NCBI GenBank assembly: GCA_903901395.1
Contig: CAIUQW010000015.1
Span: 1-5,679, forward strand
Origin: an uncultured Chlorobiales bacterium
GTDB lineage: Bacteria; Bacteroidota; Chlorobiia; Chlorobiales; Chlorobiaceae
Direction of reading: 5' to 3'
DNA: 5,679 nt
Shown here piece by piece: positions 1 through 5,557 of this stretch; within the stretch, counting starts at the first letter, position 1; the number at the start of each line of letters is the position of its first letter. The translations under genes were made by a program, and so were the position numbers. The notes under the pieces were generated by a model. It did not search any database. It saw only the letters and a program-made list of their open reading frames with translations, and had not been told where the DNA came from.

Positions 1-23
1 ATGGGCAGGAAAATTCGAGACGA

Positions 24-52
24 AATATAGCTTATTTGTTCTCAAAACACAA
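24..52 (-). promoter_or_regulatory. Candidate sigma-70-type promoter reading leftward out of the window
   Basis: On the minus strand a TTGTGT box (52 to 47) is followed after exactly 17 bases by TATATT (29 to 24). The -10 box matches the consensus in five of six positions and the -35 box in three. The start of transcription would fall near base 17, so the gene served would lie left of the window and be divergent from the thioredoxin-like gene. This rests on motif and spacing only; the downstream gene is not visible. Confidence 0.45.
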
Positions 53-96
53 AGAATTATCAGAGCCAGAAAATGGGTGAAAAAATCGGAGAATGC

Positions 97-123
97 GGTA
101 TTATTGGGGATTCTGGTATTATT
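97..123. repeat. Pair of 9-bp direct repeats (GGTATTATT) upstream of the thioredoxin-like gene
   Basis: GGTATTATT occurs at 97-105 and again at 115-123, so the copies are 18 bp apart from start to start. They lie in AT-rich DNA 67 to 93 bases before the ATG at 190. Each copy contains TATTAT, which resembles a -10 box, but neither has a convincing -35 box at the right distance. The pair could be a binding site for a regulator in the divergent intergenic region, a duplicated -10 region, or chance. Confidence 0.35.
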
Positions 124-189
124 ATTCAACTGAAAAGCCATTCCTGATTACTACATTTGAAACAGATCAACGTCATCAAACGCACCGCT

Positions 190-723
190 ATGAAAAGAAT
201 CACCGCACCCTTTGCCGCCCTCATGGCTGCCCTCATGTTTTTGACCTTATCGCTCACCTTTTCCGCTCAAGCAAGTGCCGCTTCCGCTCCTGCGCCCGCT
301 TTTTCCGGAGTGACCGTCGATGGCAGGCCCTTCTCCTCCGCCTCGCTCAAGGGCAAGGCGTACATCGTCAACTTTTTCGCCACCTGGTGCCCGCCCTGCC
401 GGTCGGAGATTCCCGATATGGTCAAGGTTCAGAGAGCTTGGGAGTCGAGAGGCTTCACTTTTGTCGGTATCGCCGTCAACGAGAAGGTGCCGAACGTGAA
501 GAATTTCATGCGGCAGAACGGCATAACCTACCCTGTGATGATGGCCACTCCCGAGCTGGTCAGAGCTTTCAACGGCTACATCGATGGCGGGATCAGCGGC
601 ATTCCGACCACCTTCGTCATCGATACCTCCGGCAGGCTGACCGGCGTGATTGTCGGACCGAGAAGCAAGGCGGAGTTCGATCAGCTCGTCAAAACGGCGC
701 TCAGCGCAAAACCGGCCAGATAA
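190..723 (+). CDS. Exported TlpA/ResA-type thioredoxin-fold protein (thiol-disulfide oxidoreductase)
   Basis: The 177-residue product fits the TlpA/ResA/DsbE group of thioredoxin-like proteins, which reduce or exchange disulfides outside the cytoplasm, for example during cytochrome c maturation. Residues 1-30 form a signal peptide: a basic start (MKRIT), a hydrophobic core at about 7-26, and an ASA|ASA-type cleavage site near 30; an uncleaved membrane anchor is also possible. The active site is WCPPC at 66-70 (Cys67 and Cys70), preceded by a beta strand (YIVNFFAT). The cis-proline loop is GIPTTFVID with Pro139. The ATG at 190 was chosen because it places the signal peptide at the N-terminus; an in-frame TTG at 157 would add 11 residues without improving it. 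Neither start has a Shine-Dalgarno sequence. No cytochrome or Ccm gene is adjacent, so the partner is unknown. The fold is certain; the exact substrate is not. Confidence 0.92.
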   Translation: MKRITAPFAALMAALMFLTLSLTFSAQASAASAPAPAFSGVTVDGRPFSSASLKGKAYIVNFFATWCPPCRSEIPDMVKVQRAWESRGFTFVGIAVNEKVPNVKNFMRQNGITYPVMMATPELVRAFNGYIDGGISGIPTTFVIDTSGRLTGVIVGPRSKAEFDQLVKTALSAKPAR

Positions 724-792
724 TGACCCAGCGCGTTTTCCGCACCAGACTTTTGGCACGGACAGACAGTCACCATACCCCTGATTTCAGAT

Positions 793-818
793 GCCCCGGA
801 GGAGTACCCTGCCGGGGC
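793..818 (+). terminator. GC-rich hairpin after the thioredoxin-like gene
   Basis: GCCCCGG (793-799) pairs with CCGGGGC (812-818). The stem extends inward with AGG (800-802) against CCT (808-810), leaving one bulged G at 811 and a five-base loop. It lies about 70 bases after the TAA at 721-723 and ahead of the pckG promoter region. The downstream bases GTGCTGTTTC form only a weak U-tract, so it is a probable but imperfect intrinsic terminator, or a processing or stability hairpin. Confidence 0.5.
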
Positions 819-833
819 GTGCTGTTTCAGGCG

Positions 834-860
834 TTTCAATCGTCGAATTTCTCTCATAAT
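834..860 (+). promoter_or_regulatory. Candidate promoter for pckG
   Basis: CATAAT at 855-860 matches the -10 consensus in five of six positions and lies 20 bases before the pckG ATG. The -35 box is poor: TTTCAA at 834-839 gives a 15-bp spacer, and GTTTCA at 833-838 gives 16. Transcription would start near 867 and give a very short leader of about 14 bases. It sits between the preceding hairpin and the gene, where a promoter is expected. Confidence 0.35.
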
Positions 861-880
861 CGATTTTCAGTAAATAAACT

Positions 881-2746
881 ATGGAATCCATGGAAATCAA
901 TGCTCCTTCCTGGGTCAGGAACCTGAAACTGCTTCAATGGGTCGAGGAGACCGCCGCCTTGTGCCAGCCTGATTCGGTTTACTGGTGTGATGGTTCCGTC
1001 GAAGAGTATGACCGCCTGTGCGCGGAAATGGTCGAGAGCGGCACATTCATCAAGCTATCGGAAGAAAAACGCCCGAACAGCTATCTCTGCCGTTCCGATC
1101 CGAGCGACGTAGCGCGAGTCGAGGATCGCACCTTCATTTGCAGCATCCGCCGCCAGGACGCGGGTCCGACCAACAACTGGGTCGCGCCGCGAGAGATGAA
1201 GGCGACGCTGAAAAAGCTTTTCACCGGCTGCATGAAGGGGCGCACCATGTACGTGATTCCTTTCAGCATGGGGCCGCTCGGTTCGCATATTTCGCACATC
1301 GGCGTCGAGATCAGCGACTCCCCCTACGTGGTCACCAACATGCGCATCATGACCCGCATGGGCAGTCAGGTATTGGAGTTGCTTGATGAGGAGGCGGAGT
1401 TCGTGCCCTGCCTGCACTCGGTCGGCGCGCCGCTCGAACCCGGCCAGAAGGATGTTCCGTGGCCCTGCAACGACACCAAGTACATCGTCCATTATCCCGA
1501 GGAGCGCTCCATTGTCTCCTTCGGCAGCGGCTACGGCGGCAACGCATTGCTTGGCAAGAAGTGCTTCGCCCTGCGCATCGCCTCATCGATGGCCCGCGAC
1601 GAGGGGTGGCTGGCCGAGCACATGCTTATTCTCGGCGTCGAGTCGCCAGAGGGCGAAAAGGATTACGTGGCGGCGGCATTCCCGAGCGCCTGCGGCAAGA
1701 CCAATTTCGCCATGATGATTCCTCCGGGAGAGATGGAGGGGTGGAAAATCACCACGATAGGCGACGATATCGCCTGGATCAAGAAGGGCAAGGACGGACG
1801 TCTGCACGCCATCAATCCCGAGTACGGCTTTTTCGGCGTCGCGCCCGGCACCTCTGAAAAGAGCAATCCGAACGCCATGGCCACGCTCGACGCCAATTGC
1901 ATCTTCACCAATGTGGCGCTGACGCCCGACGGCGATGTCTGGTGGGAAGGCATGACCGATAAGGCACCCGACTACCTCATCGACTGGCAAGGTAAACCCT
2001 GGATTCCCGACTGCGGAAGGCCGTCGGCGCATCCGAATGCCCGCTTCACCGCTCCGGCCAGCCAGTGCCCGGCAATCGATCCCGGCTGGGAAAATCCGGA
2101 AGGCGTGCCGATTTCAGCCTTCATTTTCGGTGGTCGTCGGGGCGACACCATTCCGCTGGTCTACCAGTCGTCGAACTGGTACTACGGCGTCTACATGGCC
2201 GCCACGATGGGTTCGGAGAAGACTGCCGCCGCTGCGGGCAAGGTCGGCGATGTGCGCCGCGATCCCTTCGCCATGCTCCCCTTCTGCGGCTATCACATGG
2301 GCGACTACTTCAACCACTGGCTGCACGTCGGGCGCACGCTCTCCGATCCGCCGAGGATTTTCATCGTCAACTGGTTCCGCAAGGATGAGCACGGCAAGTT
2401 CATCTGGCCGGGATTTGGCGACAACATGCGGGTGCTCAAGTGGATGATGGGGCGCGTGCACGGACGTTCCGGCGCGGTGGAAAGCCCGCTTGGCTGGATG
2501 CCGAGATATGAGTCGATCGACTGGCGCGGTCTTGAGGATTTTACCCGGGAGCAGTTCACGAAGCTCATGTCGGTGGATCGCGAAGCGTGGAAGCAGGAGC
2601 TGTTTTCACACGAGGAGCTGCTTGAAAAGCTGTTCGACCGGCTTCCCAAAGAGTTCACGCACATCCGCGAGCTGTTGCTCTCGACGCTCTGGATGTCGCC
2701 CGAGCATTGGGAACTCGCGCCGGAGTTGTACGCCTCCGAGTCGTAA
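881..2746 (+). CDS. pckG: Phosphoenolpyruvate carboxykinase, GTP-dependent (EC 4.1.1.32)
   Basis: This cytosolic enzyme interconverts oxaloacetate plus GTP with phosphoenolpyruvate, GDP and CO2, linking the TCA cycle (reductive in green sulfur bacteria) to PEP and sugar synthesis. The 621-residue length is typical of the GTP family, and the product is unlike the shorter ATP-type enzyme. Visible landmarks are the substrate-side segment around [13 protein letters not shown] (123-135), the [11 protein letters not shown] block (217-227) with the metal-binding lysine, and His247 in AEHMLILG. The P-loop FPSACGKTN (267-275) carries the reactive Cys271, and the metal-binding GDDIAW follows (294-299). 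SNWYYGV lies at 431-437, a lid-like segment at 443-456, and the guanine pocket block around FIWPGFGDN (507-515). All are intact. The ATG at 881 is used; another in-frame ATG at 890 would cost three residues. The leader is A/T-rich with no Shine-Dalgarno sequence. The gene is monocistronic, between a hairpin and a strong terminator. Confidence 0.98.
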   Translation: MESMEINAPSWVRNLKLLQWVEETAALCQPDSVYWCDGSVEEYDRLCAEMVESGTFIKLSEEKRPNSYLCRSDPSDVARVEDRTFICSIRRQDAGPTNNWVAPREMKATLKKLFTGCMKGRTMYVIPFSMGPLGSHISHIGVEISDSPYVVTNMRIMTRMGSQVLELLDEEAEFVPCLHSVGAPLEPGQKDVPWPCNDTKYIVHYPEERSIVSFGSGYGGNALLGKKCFALRIASSMARDEGWLAEHMLILGVESPEGEKDYVAAAFPSACGKTNFAMMIPPGEMEGWKITTIGDDIAWIKKGKDGRLHAINPEYGFFGVAPGTSEKSNPNAMATLDANCIFTNVALTPDGDVWWEGMTDKAPDYLIDWQGKPWIPDCGRPSAHPNARFTAPASQCPAIDPGWENPEGVPISAFIFGGRRGDTIPLVYQSSNWYYGVYMAATMGSEKTAAAAGKVGDVRRDPFAMLPFCGYHMGDYFNHWLHVGRTLSDPPRIFIVNWFRKDEHGKFIWPGFGDNMRVLKWMMGRVHGRSGAVESPLGWMPRYESIDWRGLEDFTREQFTKLMSVDREAWKQELFSHEELLEKLFDRLPKEFTHIRELLLSTLWMSPEHWELAPELYASES

Positions 2747-2771
2747 GCTCAGGATTCGCTTCTCCATACAC

Positions 2772-2807
2772 ATAAAAAAAGCGGGCAGCGCTGTCCGCTT
2801 TTTTTAT
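2772..2807 (+). terminator. Strong intrinsic terminator of pckG (symmetrical, able to act both ways)
   Basis: A GC stem at 2781-2798 (GCGGGCA against TGTCCGC, with one G-T pair and a GCGC loop) is flanked by seven A (2774-2780) and seven T (2799-2805). The AT at each outer end also pairs. It begins 26 bases after the pckG stop codon. The A and T runs make it a classic rho-independent terminator on either strand. Confidence 0.95.
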
Positions 2808-2853
2808 GGAAATGCGCAATGTATTTCCGGCAGGCGTTTGAGAATCAGCAATA

Positions 2854-2881
2854 TTACCATATATTTCAATGGCTATATAGT
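2854..2881 (+). promoter_or_regulatory. Weak candidate promoter for the FadL-type gene
   Basis: TTACCA (2854-2859) and TATAGT (2876-2881) are separated by 16 bp in the most AT-rich part of the gap. The -10 box matches five of six consensus positions; the -35 box matches three. If used, it would give a leader of roughly 250 bases that contains the hairpin at 3041-3090. This is motif reading only. Confidence 0.3.
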
Positions 2882-3040
2882 TATGCATCATAGTCCCGCC
2901 TGATTGATGTTGTTTGTTCATGTTGCCCCATTTGCCTCTTCACTCTGACAGTCAGCGGTTACGGAAATGAAATTTTATGGCAGGCTGCTAAGGCCCGCCT
3001 TGCTGATCCGGATTATCAACCCGGCTCATCCTCACCTCCA

Positions 3041-3090
3041 TCGTGATCGACCGGCGGTTGCCCGCCTCCATTGGGCTGCCGGGGTCACGA
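3041..3090 (+). promoter_or_regulatory. Stacked hairpin in the likely leader of the FadL-type gene
   Basis: Three nested stems line up. TCGTGA (3041-3046) pairs with TCACGA (3085-3090), CCGGC (3051-3055) with GCCGG (3078-3082), and GCCC (3060-3063) with GGGC (3073-3076), around a nine-base loop. Small internal loops separate them. The structure ends 45 bases before the ATG at 3136 and has no U-tract, so it does not look like a simple terminator. It may control translation or stability of the transporter mRNA, be a small RNA, or be a DNA inverted repeat bound by protein. I do not recognise a known riboswitch in it. Confidence 0.45.
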
Positions 3091-3135
3091 GGATAGGGAT
3101 TTGCCGCAAGCATCAAACCTCAATACACTGACATC

Positions 3136-4530
3136 ATGATTCGAAAAACCGCATGTTCGGCTGTGGCTCTTCTCGTGCTCATCGGAGCCACGCCCGCTTT
3201 CGCAACCAACGGCATGAATCTCGAAGGGTACGGTTCGAAATCCCTCGCGATGGGCGGCACCGGCTCGGCCTACGACACCGGCAACTCAGCCGTGATGAAC
3301 AACCCGGCAACCCTCGGCTTCATGAAAGAGGGCGAAGCCGAGATCGGTTTCGGCATCCGCGCCCTGCATCCCGACGTCGATATGACTTACGGCGGCAACA
3401 AGGAGGATTCGGTCGCCAATGCATTCTACATGCCCTCGATCTCCTACATGCGCCGCGATGGCCGCATCAGCTGGGGCGCGGCCATGTTCGCTCAGGGCGG
3501 CATGGGCACCGATTTCGGAAGCAGCTCGATGCTGTTTAAGTACGGCCAAGCAATGAATCCGCCGTATAATATGATTTCGATGAGCGGAGAGGATATTCGT
3601 AGCGAGGTTGGCGTGGCGCGACTCATGTTTCCGGTTGCCTATCACTTGACCAACGACACGACCATCGGCGCTTCGTTTGATGTCGTGATGGCCAGCATGG
3701 ATTTGCAGATGGATATGGATGGCAAGCATTTGGGCGGCATGATGGCGGGGAACGGCGGTTCTGTCAGCGGCTCACTGCTCGGCGCGCTTGGCGGTTTTAC
3801 CAATGTTCATTACGCCCGATTCGATTTTTCGAATAACTCCCCCTGGATTGGAGAAGCCAAAGGGTTTGGTACTGGGCTGAAATTCGGTATTACGCAAAAG
3901 GTCAGCAAATCGCTGACTATTGGCGCGAGCTATCACAGCCAGACCAAGCTTAATGATCTCGAAACCAGCAATGCGACTATCTCGTTTGCCGGGGATACTC
4001 TTGGCGGGCCATATAAGCAAAAACTGACCGGAAAGATCAAGGTTCACGATTTCGAATGGCCGGCAACGGCAGCCCTGGGTTTCGCTTACCAGGCATCGGA
4101 CAAGCTGATGATTGCCAGTGACGTGAAGTTTATCGATTGGTCGAGCGTTATGGACAAGTTCTCGATGACCTTTATCGCCGATGATTCAAGTGGATTGGCC
4201 GGGCAGAATATCGATGTTACGATGACCCAGAACTGGAAGGATCAGACGGTCTTTTCTGTTGGCTTGCAGTACATGGCGACCAAAAAGCTTGCCTTGCGTG
4301 CTGGCGCGAGCTTTTCGACCAACCCGATTCCGGATCAGTACCTCAATCCGCTCTTTCCGGCAATCACCAAAGATCATTATACCTGCGGTTTCGGCTACCG
4401 CCTGACCGACAAATCATCGGTTGCCGCCGCCTTGAGCCTCGTGCCAAAAGTCACGGCAATCAATGGTGATGGCGTCGAGAACGCGCACAGCCAGGTCAAC
4501 TGGTCAATGAACTACACGCATAGTCTGTGA
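3136..4530 (+). CDS. OmpP1/FadL/TodX-family outer membrane transporter
   Basis: The 464-residue product is predicted to be an outer membrane beta-barrel that passes hydrophobic molecules (long-chain fatty acids in FadL, aromatic hydrocarbons in TodX) into the cell. A signal peptide covers residues 1-23 (basic start, hydrophobic core, cleavage after AFA). The mature N-terminus (TNGMNLEGYG, then SLAMGGTGSAY and the NNPATLGF block at 55-62) matches the family's plug domain with its conserved NPA motif. Alternating strand-like segments follow to the end, for example ARLMFPVAYHL, LKFGITQKV, TAALGFAYQ and TVFSVGLQYM. Residues 185-222 are rich in Met and Gly, probably an external loop. The chain ends in HSL rather than the usual terminal aromatic residue. 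The ATG at 3136 is fixed by the signal peptide; no Shine-Dalgarno sequence is seen. The family is well supported; the substrate cannot be read from sequence. Confidence 0.93.
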   Translation: MIRKTACSAVALLVLIGATPAFATNGMNLEGYGSKSLAMGGTGSAYDTGNSAVMNNPATLGFMKEGEAEIGFGIRALHPDVDMTYGGNKEDSVANAFYMPSISYMRRDGRISWGAAMFAQGGMGTDFGSSSMLFKYGQAMNPPYNMISMSGEDIRSEVGVARLMFPVAYHLTNDTTIGASFDVVMASMDLQMDMDGKHLGGMMAGNGGSVSGSLLGALGGFTNVHYARFDFSNNSPWIGEAKGFGTGLKFGITQKVSKSLTIGASYHSQTKLNDLETSNATISFAGDTLGGPYKQKLTGKIKVHDFEWPATAALGFAYQASDKLMIASDVKFIDWSSVMDKFSMTFIADDSSGLAGQNIDVTMTQNWKDQTVFSVGLQYMATKKLALRAGASFSTNPIPDQYLNPLFPAITKDHYTCGFGYRLTDKSSVAAALSLVPKVTAINGDGVENAHSQVNWSMNYTHSL

Positions 4531-4580
4531 AAATTATGAATGATGAATTGAACGCGTTGGGCTGAGTGTACCTGGTATGC

Positions 4581-4619
4581 CGTCCATCGCGTCCACTTCG
4601 TCCACTGAGCCTGCTCGAA
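4581..4619. repeat. Three 9-bp tandem units beside a TTCGAGCAGGCTCAG-type element
   Basis: CGTCCATCG, CGTCCACTT and CGTCCACTG follow one another at 4581-4607 without a gap, sharing a CGTCCA core. They run straight into GAGCCTGCTCGAAC (4606-4619), which on the minus strand reads GTTCGAGCAGGCTC followed by AGTGGACG. The whole lies between convergent genes, just before their shared terminator. It resembles dispersed intergenic repeats seen in many bacterial genomes, but only one copy of the tandem part is in this window. Confidence 0.55.
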
Positions 4620-4626
4620 CCACAAA

Positions 4627-4658
4627 AGGCTGCCCGGAATCGGTTTCCGTGGCAGCCT
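4627..4658. terminator. Two-way hairpin terminator between the FadL-type gene and the dodecin gene
   Basis: AGGCTGCC (4627-4634) pairs with GGCAGCCT (4651-4658), and CGGAA (4635-4639) with TTCCG (4645-4649), around a five-base loop with one bulged T at 4650. On the minus strand the stem is followed by a TTTTG run, so it suits the dodecin transcript best, ending 51 bases after that gene's stop codon. On the plus strand it lies 96 bases after the transporter stop and is followed by the weaker CTTCTGTT. Its place between convergent genes fits use by both. Confidence 0.75.
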
Positions 4659-4708
4659 CTTCTGTTGGAGATGAAGTTGTCGTTTTCTCCGCAGCCTATT
4701 AGAAGCCA

Positions 4709-4954
4709 TTAAAGTAGCATGTTACCAGGCTCATAATGCATAAGCTTTTCGTCGAGGGTGAAGCCGATTTTGCAGGTGACCTGCCAGTAAGCGATTTTCT
4801 GCTCTTCGACGTGGCAGCGAGTTTCAACCAACTCGACCCAGCGGATGTTCCGCACAGTTTCAGCGACTTTTGCGACGGCGTTGTTGACGGCATCTTCGAT
4901 GCTGGTTGGAGAGGAGCCGACGATTTCGAGTTTCTTATAAATGTGAGCGCTCAT
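4709..4954 (-). CDS. Dodecin (small flavin-binding protein)
   Basis: Dodecins assemble into hollow dodecamers that bind flavins in stacked pairs and are thought to store them or protect the cell from free flavin. The 81-residue product has the family's pattern: beta strand HIYKKLEIVGSSP (4-16), one helix SIEDAVNNAVAKVAETV (18-34), then two strands containing IRWVELVETR (37-46) and AYWQVTCKIGF (55-65). Trp39, the flavin-stacking residue, and Gln58 are 19 residues apart, the same spacing as the flavin-contacting Trp and Gln in the haloarchaeal protein. The ATG at 4954 gives the standard dodecin N-terminus; the frame is open upstream to 5071, but that extension is unlike any dodecin. No Shine-Dalgarno sequence is seen. 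Two oddities are Cys47, where bacterial relatives usually have Gly (TRGH), and about twelve extra C-terminal residues. The gene stands alone and converges on the transporter gene. Confidence 0.95.
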   Translation of the reverse strand: MSAHIYKKLEIVGSSPTSIEDAVNNAVAKVAETVRNIRWVELVETRCHVEEQKIAYWQVTCKIGFTLDEKLMHYEPGNMLL

Positions 4955-5031
4955 GGCGGTGTATGATTGGTTAAGTGAAGCAATGGATCGACCTTGACGG
5001 AAATTGAAGGTCACCATAGATGAAAATAAGT

Positions 5032-5069
5032 TTCCCGGTACGAAAAAATTCCCGGCGACAGATTTTTTC
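5032..5069. promoter_or_regulatory. Operator-like repeats upstream of the dodecin gene
   Basis: TTCCCGG occurs twice as a direct repeat (5032-5038 and 5049-5055), 17 bp apart. Overlapping the second copy is a perfect inverted repeat, GAAAAAAT (5042-5049) with ATTTTTTC (5062-5069), around a 12-base spacer. The cluster lies 78 to 115 bases before the dodecin start, where its promoter or a regulator site is expected. No clear -35/-10 pair could be assigned. The function is inferred from position only. Confidence 0.35.
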
Positions 5070-5439
5070 ATAAGAAACGGCTGCCGCTGGACAATTTCCT
5101 GACGATCCGGGCGACGACAGGCGCCTAATGAGAACTGAACTATGAGTTTATCGAGATGTCAATACAAACGATAGCATTATGAAACCAGATGAGGAGTCAC
5201 CGTTTTTTTATCGCTGCCATCTGAAGGCCGCGCGGAAAGCGTCAATTGAGAAGAGCGACAGCGCGGGACGCGAGCACTCCGGACAGTCGTCATTTTCTGG
5301 CGATGGCGAGTCGAGCGGTGCCGGCAGGCATGATGCATCCGGTTATCCAGAACGTGAGCTTGCCGGTAGATTCGATGGCGACTGACGCTTCTTTCGCCGC
5401 CGGTTGACAGCGCCGGATTTTCATGATTTCAGCCAAAAA

Positions 5440-5480
5440 CTGAGTTCGCGAAGTCGTTGTCGAAGGATTGTGAGGGAACT
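5440..5480 (-). repeat. Degenerate TTCGACAA...CTCAG intergenic repeat element
   Basis: On the minus strand this reads GTTCCCTCACAATCC, then TTCGACAA (5464 to 5457), then an interrupting CGACTTCGCGAA, then CTCAG (5444 to 5440). It resembles the widespread TTCGACAAGCTCAG dispersed repeat with about a dozen bases inserted. In one frame it spells NPSTTTSRT, close to the NPSTSSGRT string that this repeat often gives when mistaken for protein. The plus-strand text at 5523-5534 (TCGATGAGCTGA) looks like a second, opposite-facing relic. Confidence 0.4.
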
Positions 5481-5507
5481 GCCCTTCTCTGCTGTTGGGT
5501 GGGGTTC

Positions 5508-5544
5508 CCCGGGCCGCTCCATTCGATGAGCTGAACGACCCGGG
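5508..5544 (-). terminator. Possible hairpin terminator of the right-edge membrane gene
   Basis: CCCGGG at 5508-5513 can pair with CCCGGG at 5539-5544, and GCTC (5516-5519) with GAGC (5528-5531), extended by AT against AT with one bulged C. It begins 13 bases after the minus-strand stop codon at 5558-5560, a usual distance for a terminator. No U-tract follows, and the inner arm overlaps a repeat-like sequence, so the call is weak. Confidence 0.35.
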
Positions 5545-5557
5545 CAAACGTAAGCGA

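Larger units (their letters stand above)
2747..3135. other. 389-bp gene-free gap between pckG and the FadL-type gene
   Basis: No convincing coding sequence lies here on either strand; the open frames that cross it are run-ons from pckG in other frames. After the terminator comes a small inverted repeat, GGAAAT (2808-2813) against ATTTCC (2823-2828), then an AT-rich stretch at about 2840-2890 that is the likeliest promoter zone. The second half (about 2980-3090) is GC-rich and folds into a stacked hairpin. The gap is long for a simple promoter region and may hold a long structured 5' leader. Confidence 0.6.
4955..5557. other. 603-bp gene-poor gap between the dodecin gene and the right-hand membrane gene
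   Basis: No frame here looks like a real gene. A 68-codon plus-strand frame at 5179-5385 and a 44-codon minus-strand frame at 5290-5424 have ATG starts but no recognisable motif, hydrophobic pattern or ribosome site, so I did not call them. The left part is the dodecin upstream region. The right part (5440-5544) holds two degenerate repeat elements and a hairpin. The middle could be the remains of a lost gene, but nothing in it is recognisable. Confidence 0.5.

Noticed and set aside
93..926. Long plus-strand open frame (277 codons) covering the thioredoxin-like gene
   Set aside because: It overlaps the real gene in another frame, its product is rich in Arg/His with no domain pattern, and it runs into the pckG start. 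It is a GC-driven shadow.
1583..2032. Long antisense open frames inside pckG
   Set aside because: They are mirror frames of a GC-rich coding gene with no independent domain or start signal.
3001..3090. Riboswitch (for example cobalamin or FMN type) in the leader of the FadL-type gene
   Set aside because: A hairpin is present, but none of the conserved core boxes of the riboswitch classes I know could be found.
4512..4709. Minus-strand 65-codon open frame with a WTKWTRWT string
   Set aside because: The repeated residues come from the 9-bp tandem DNA units, and the frame spans the terminator hairpin and the end of the transporter gene.
4955..5071. N-terminal extension of the dodecin by 39 codons
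   Set aside because: The family begins at MSAHIYKK-like sequence; the extension has no similarity to a dodecin or a signal peptide and contains the operator-like repeats.
5157..5162. Perfect TTGACA -35 box on the minus strand upstream of dodecin
   Set aside because: No acceptable -10 box lies 15-19 bp downstream of it on that strand, so it was not called as a promoter.
5179..5385. Plus-strand 68-codon open frame after an AT-rich stretch
   Set aside because: Its composition is low in hydrophobic residues with no fold or motif, and there is no Shine-Dalgarno sequence or clear promoter.
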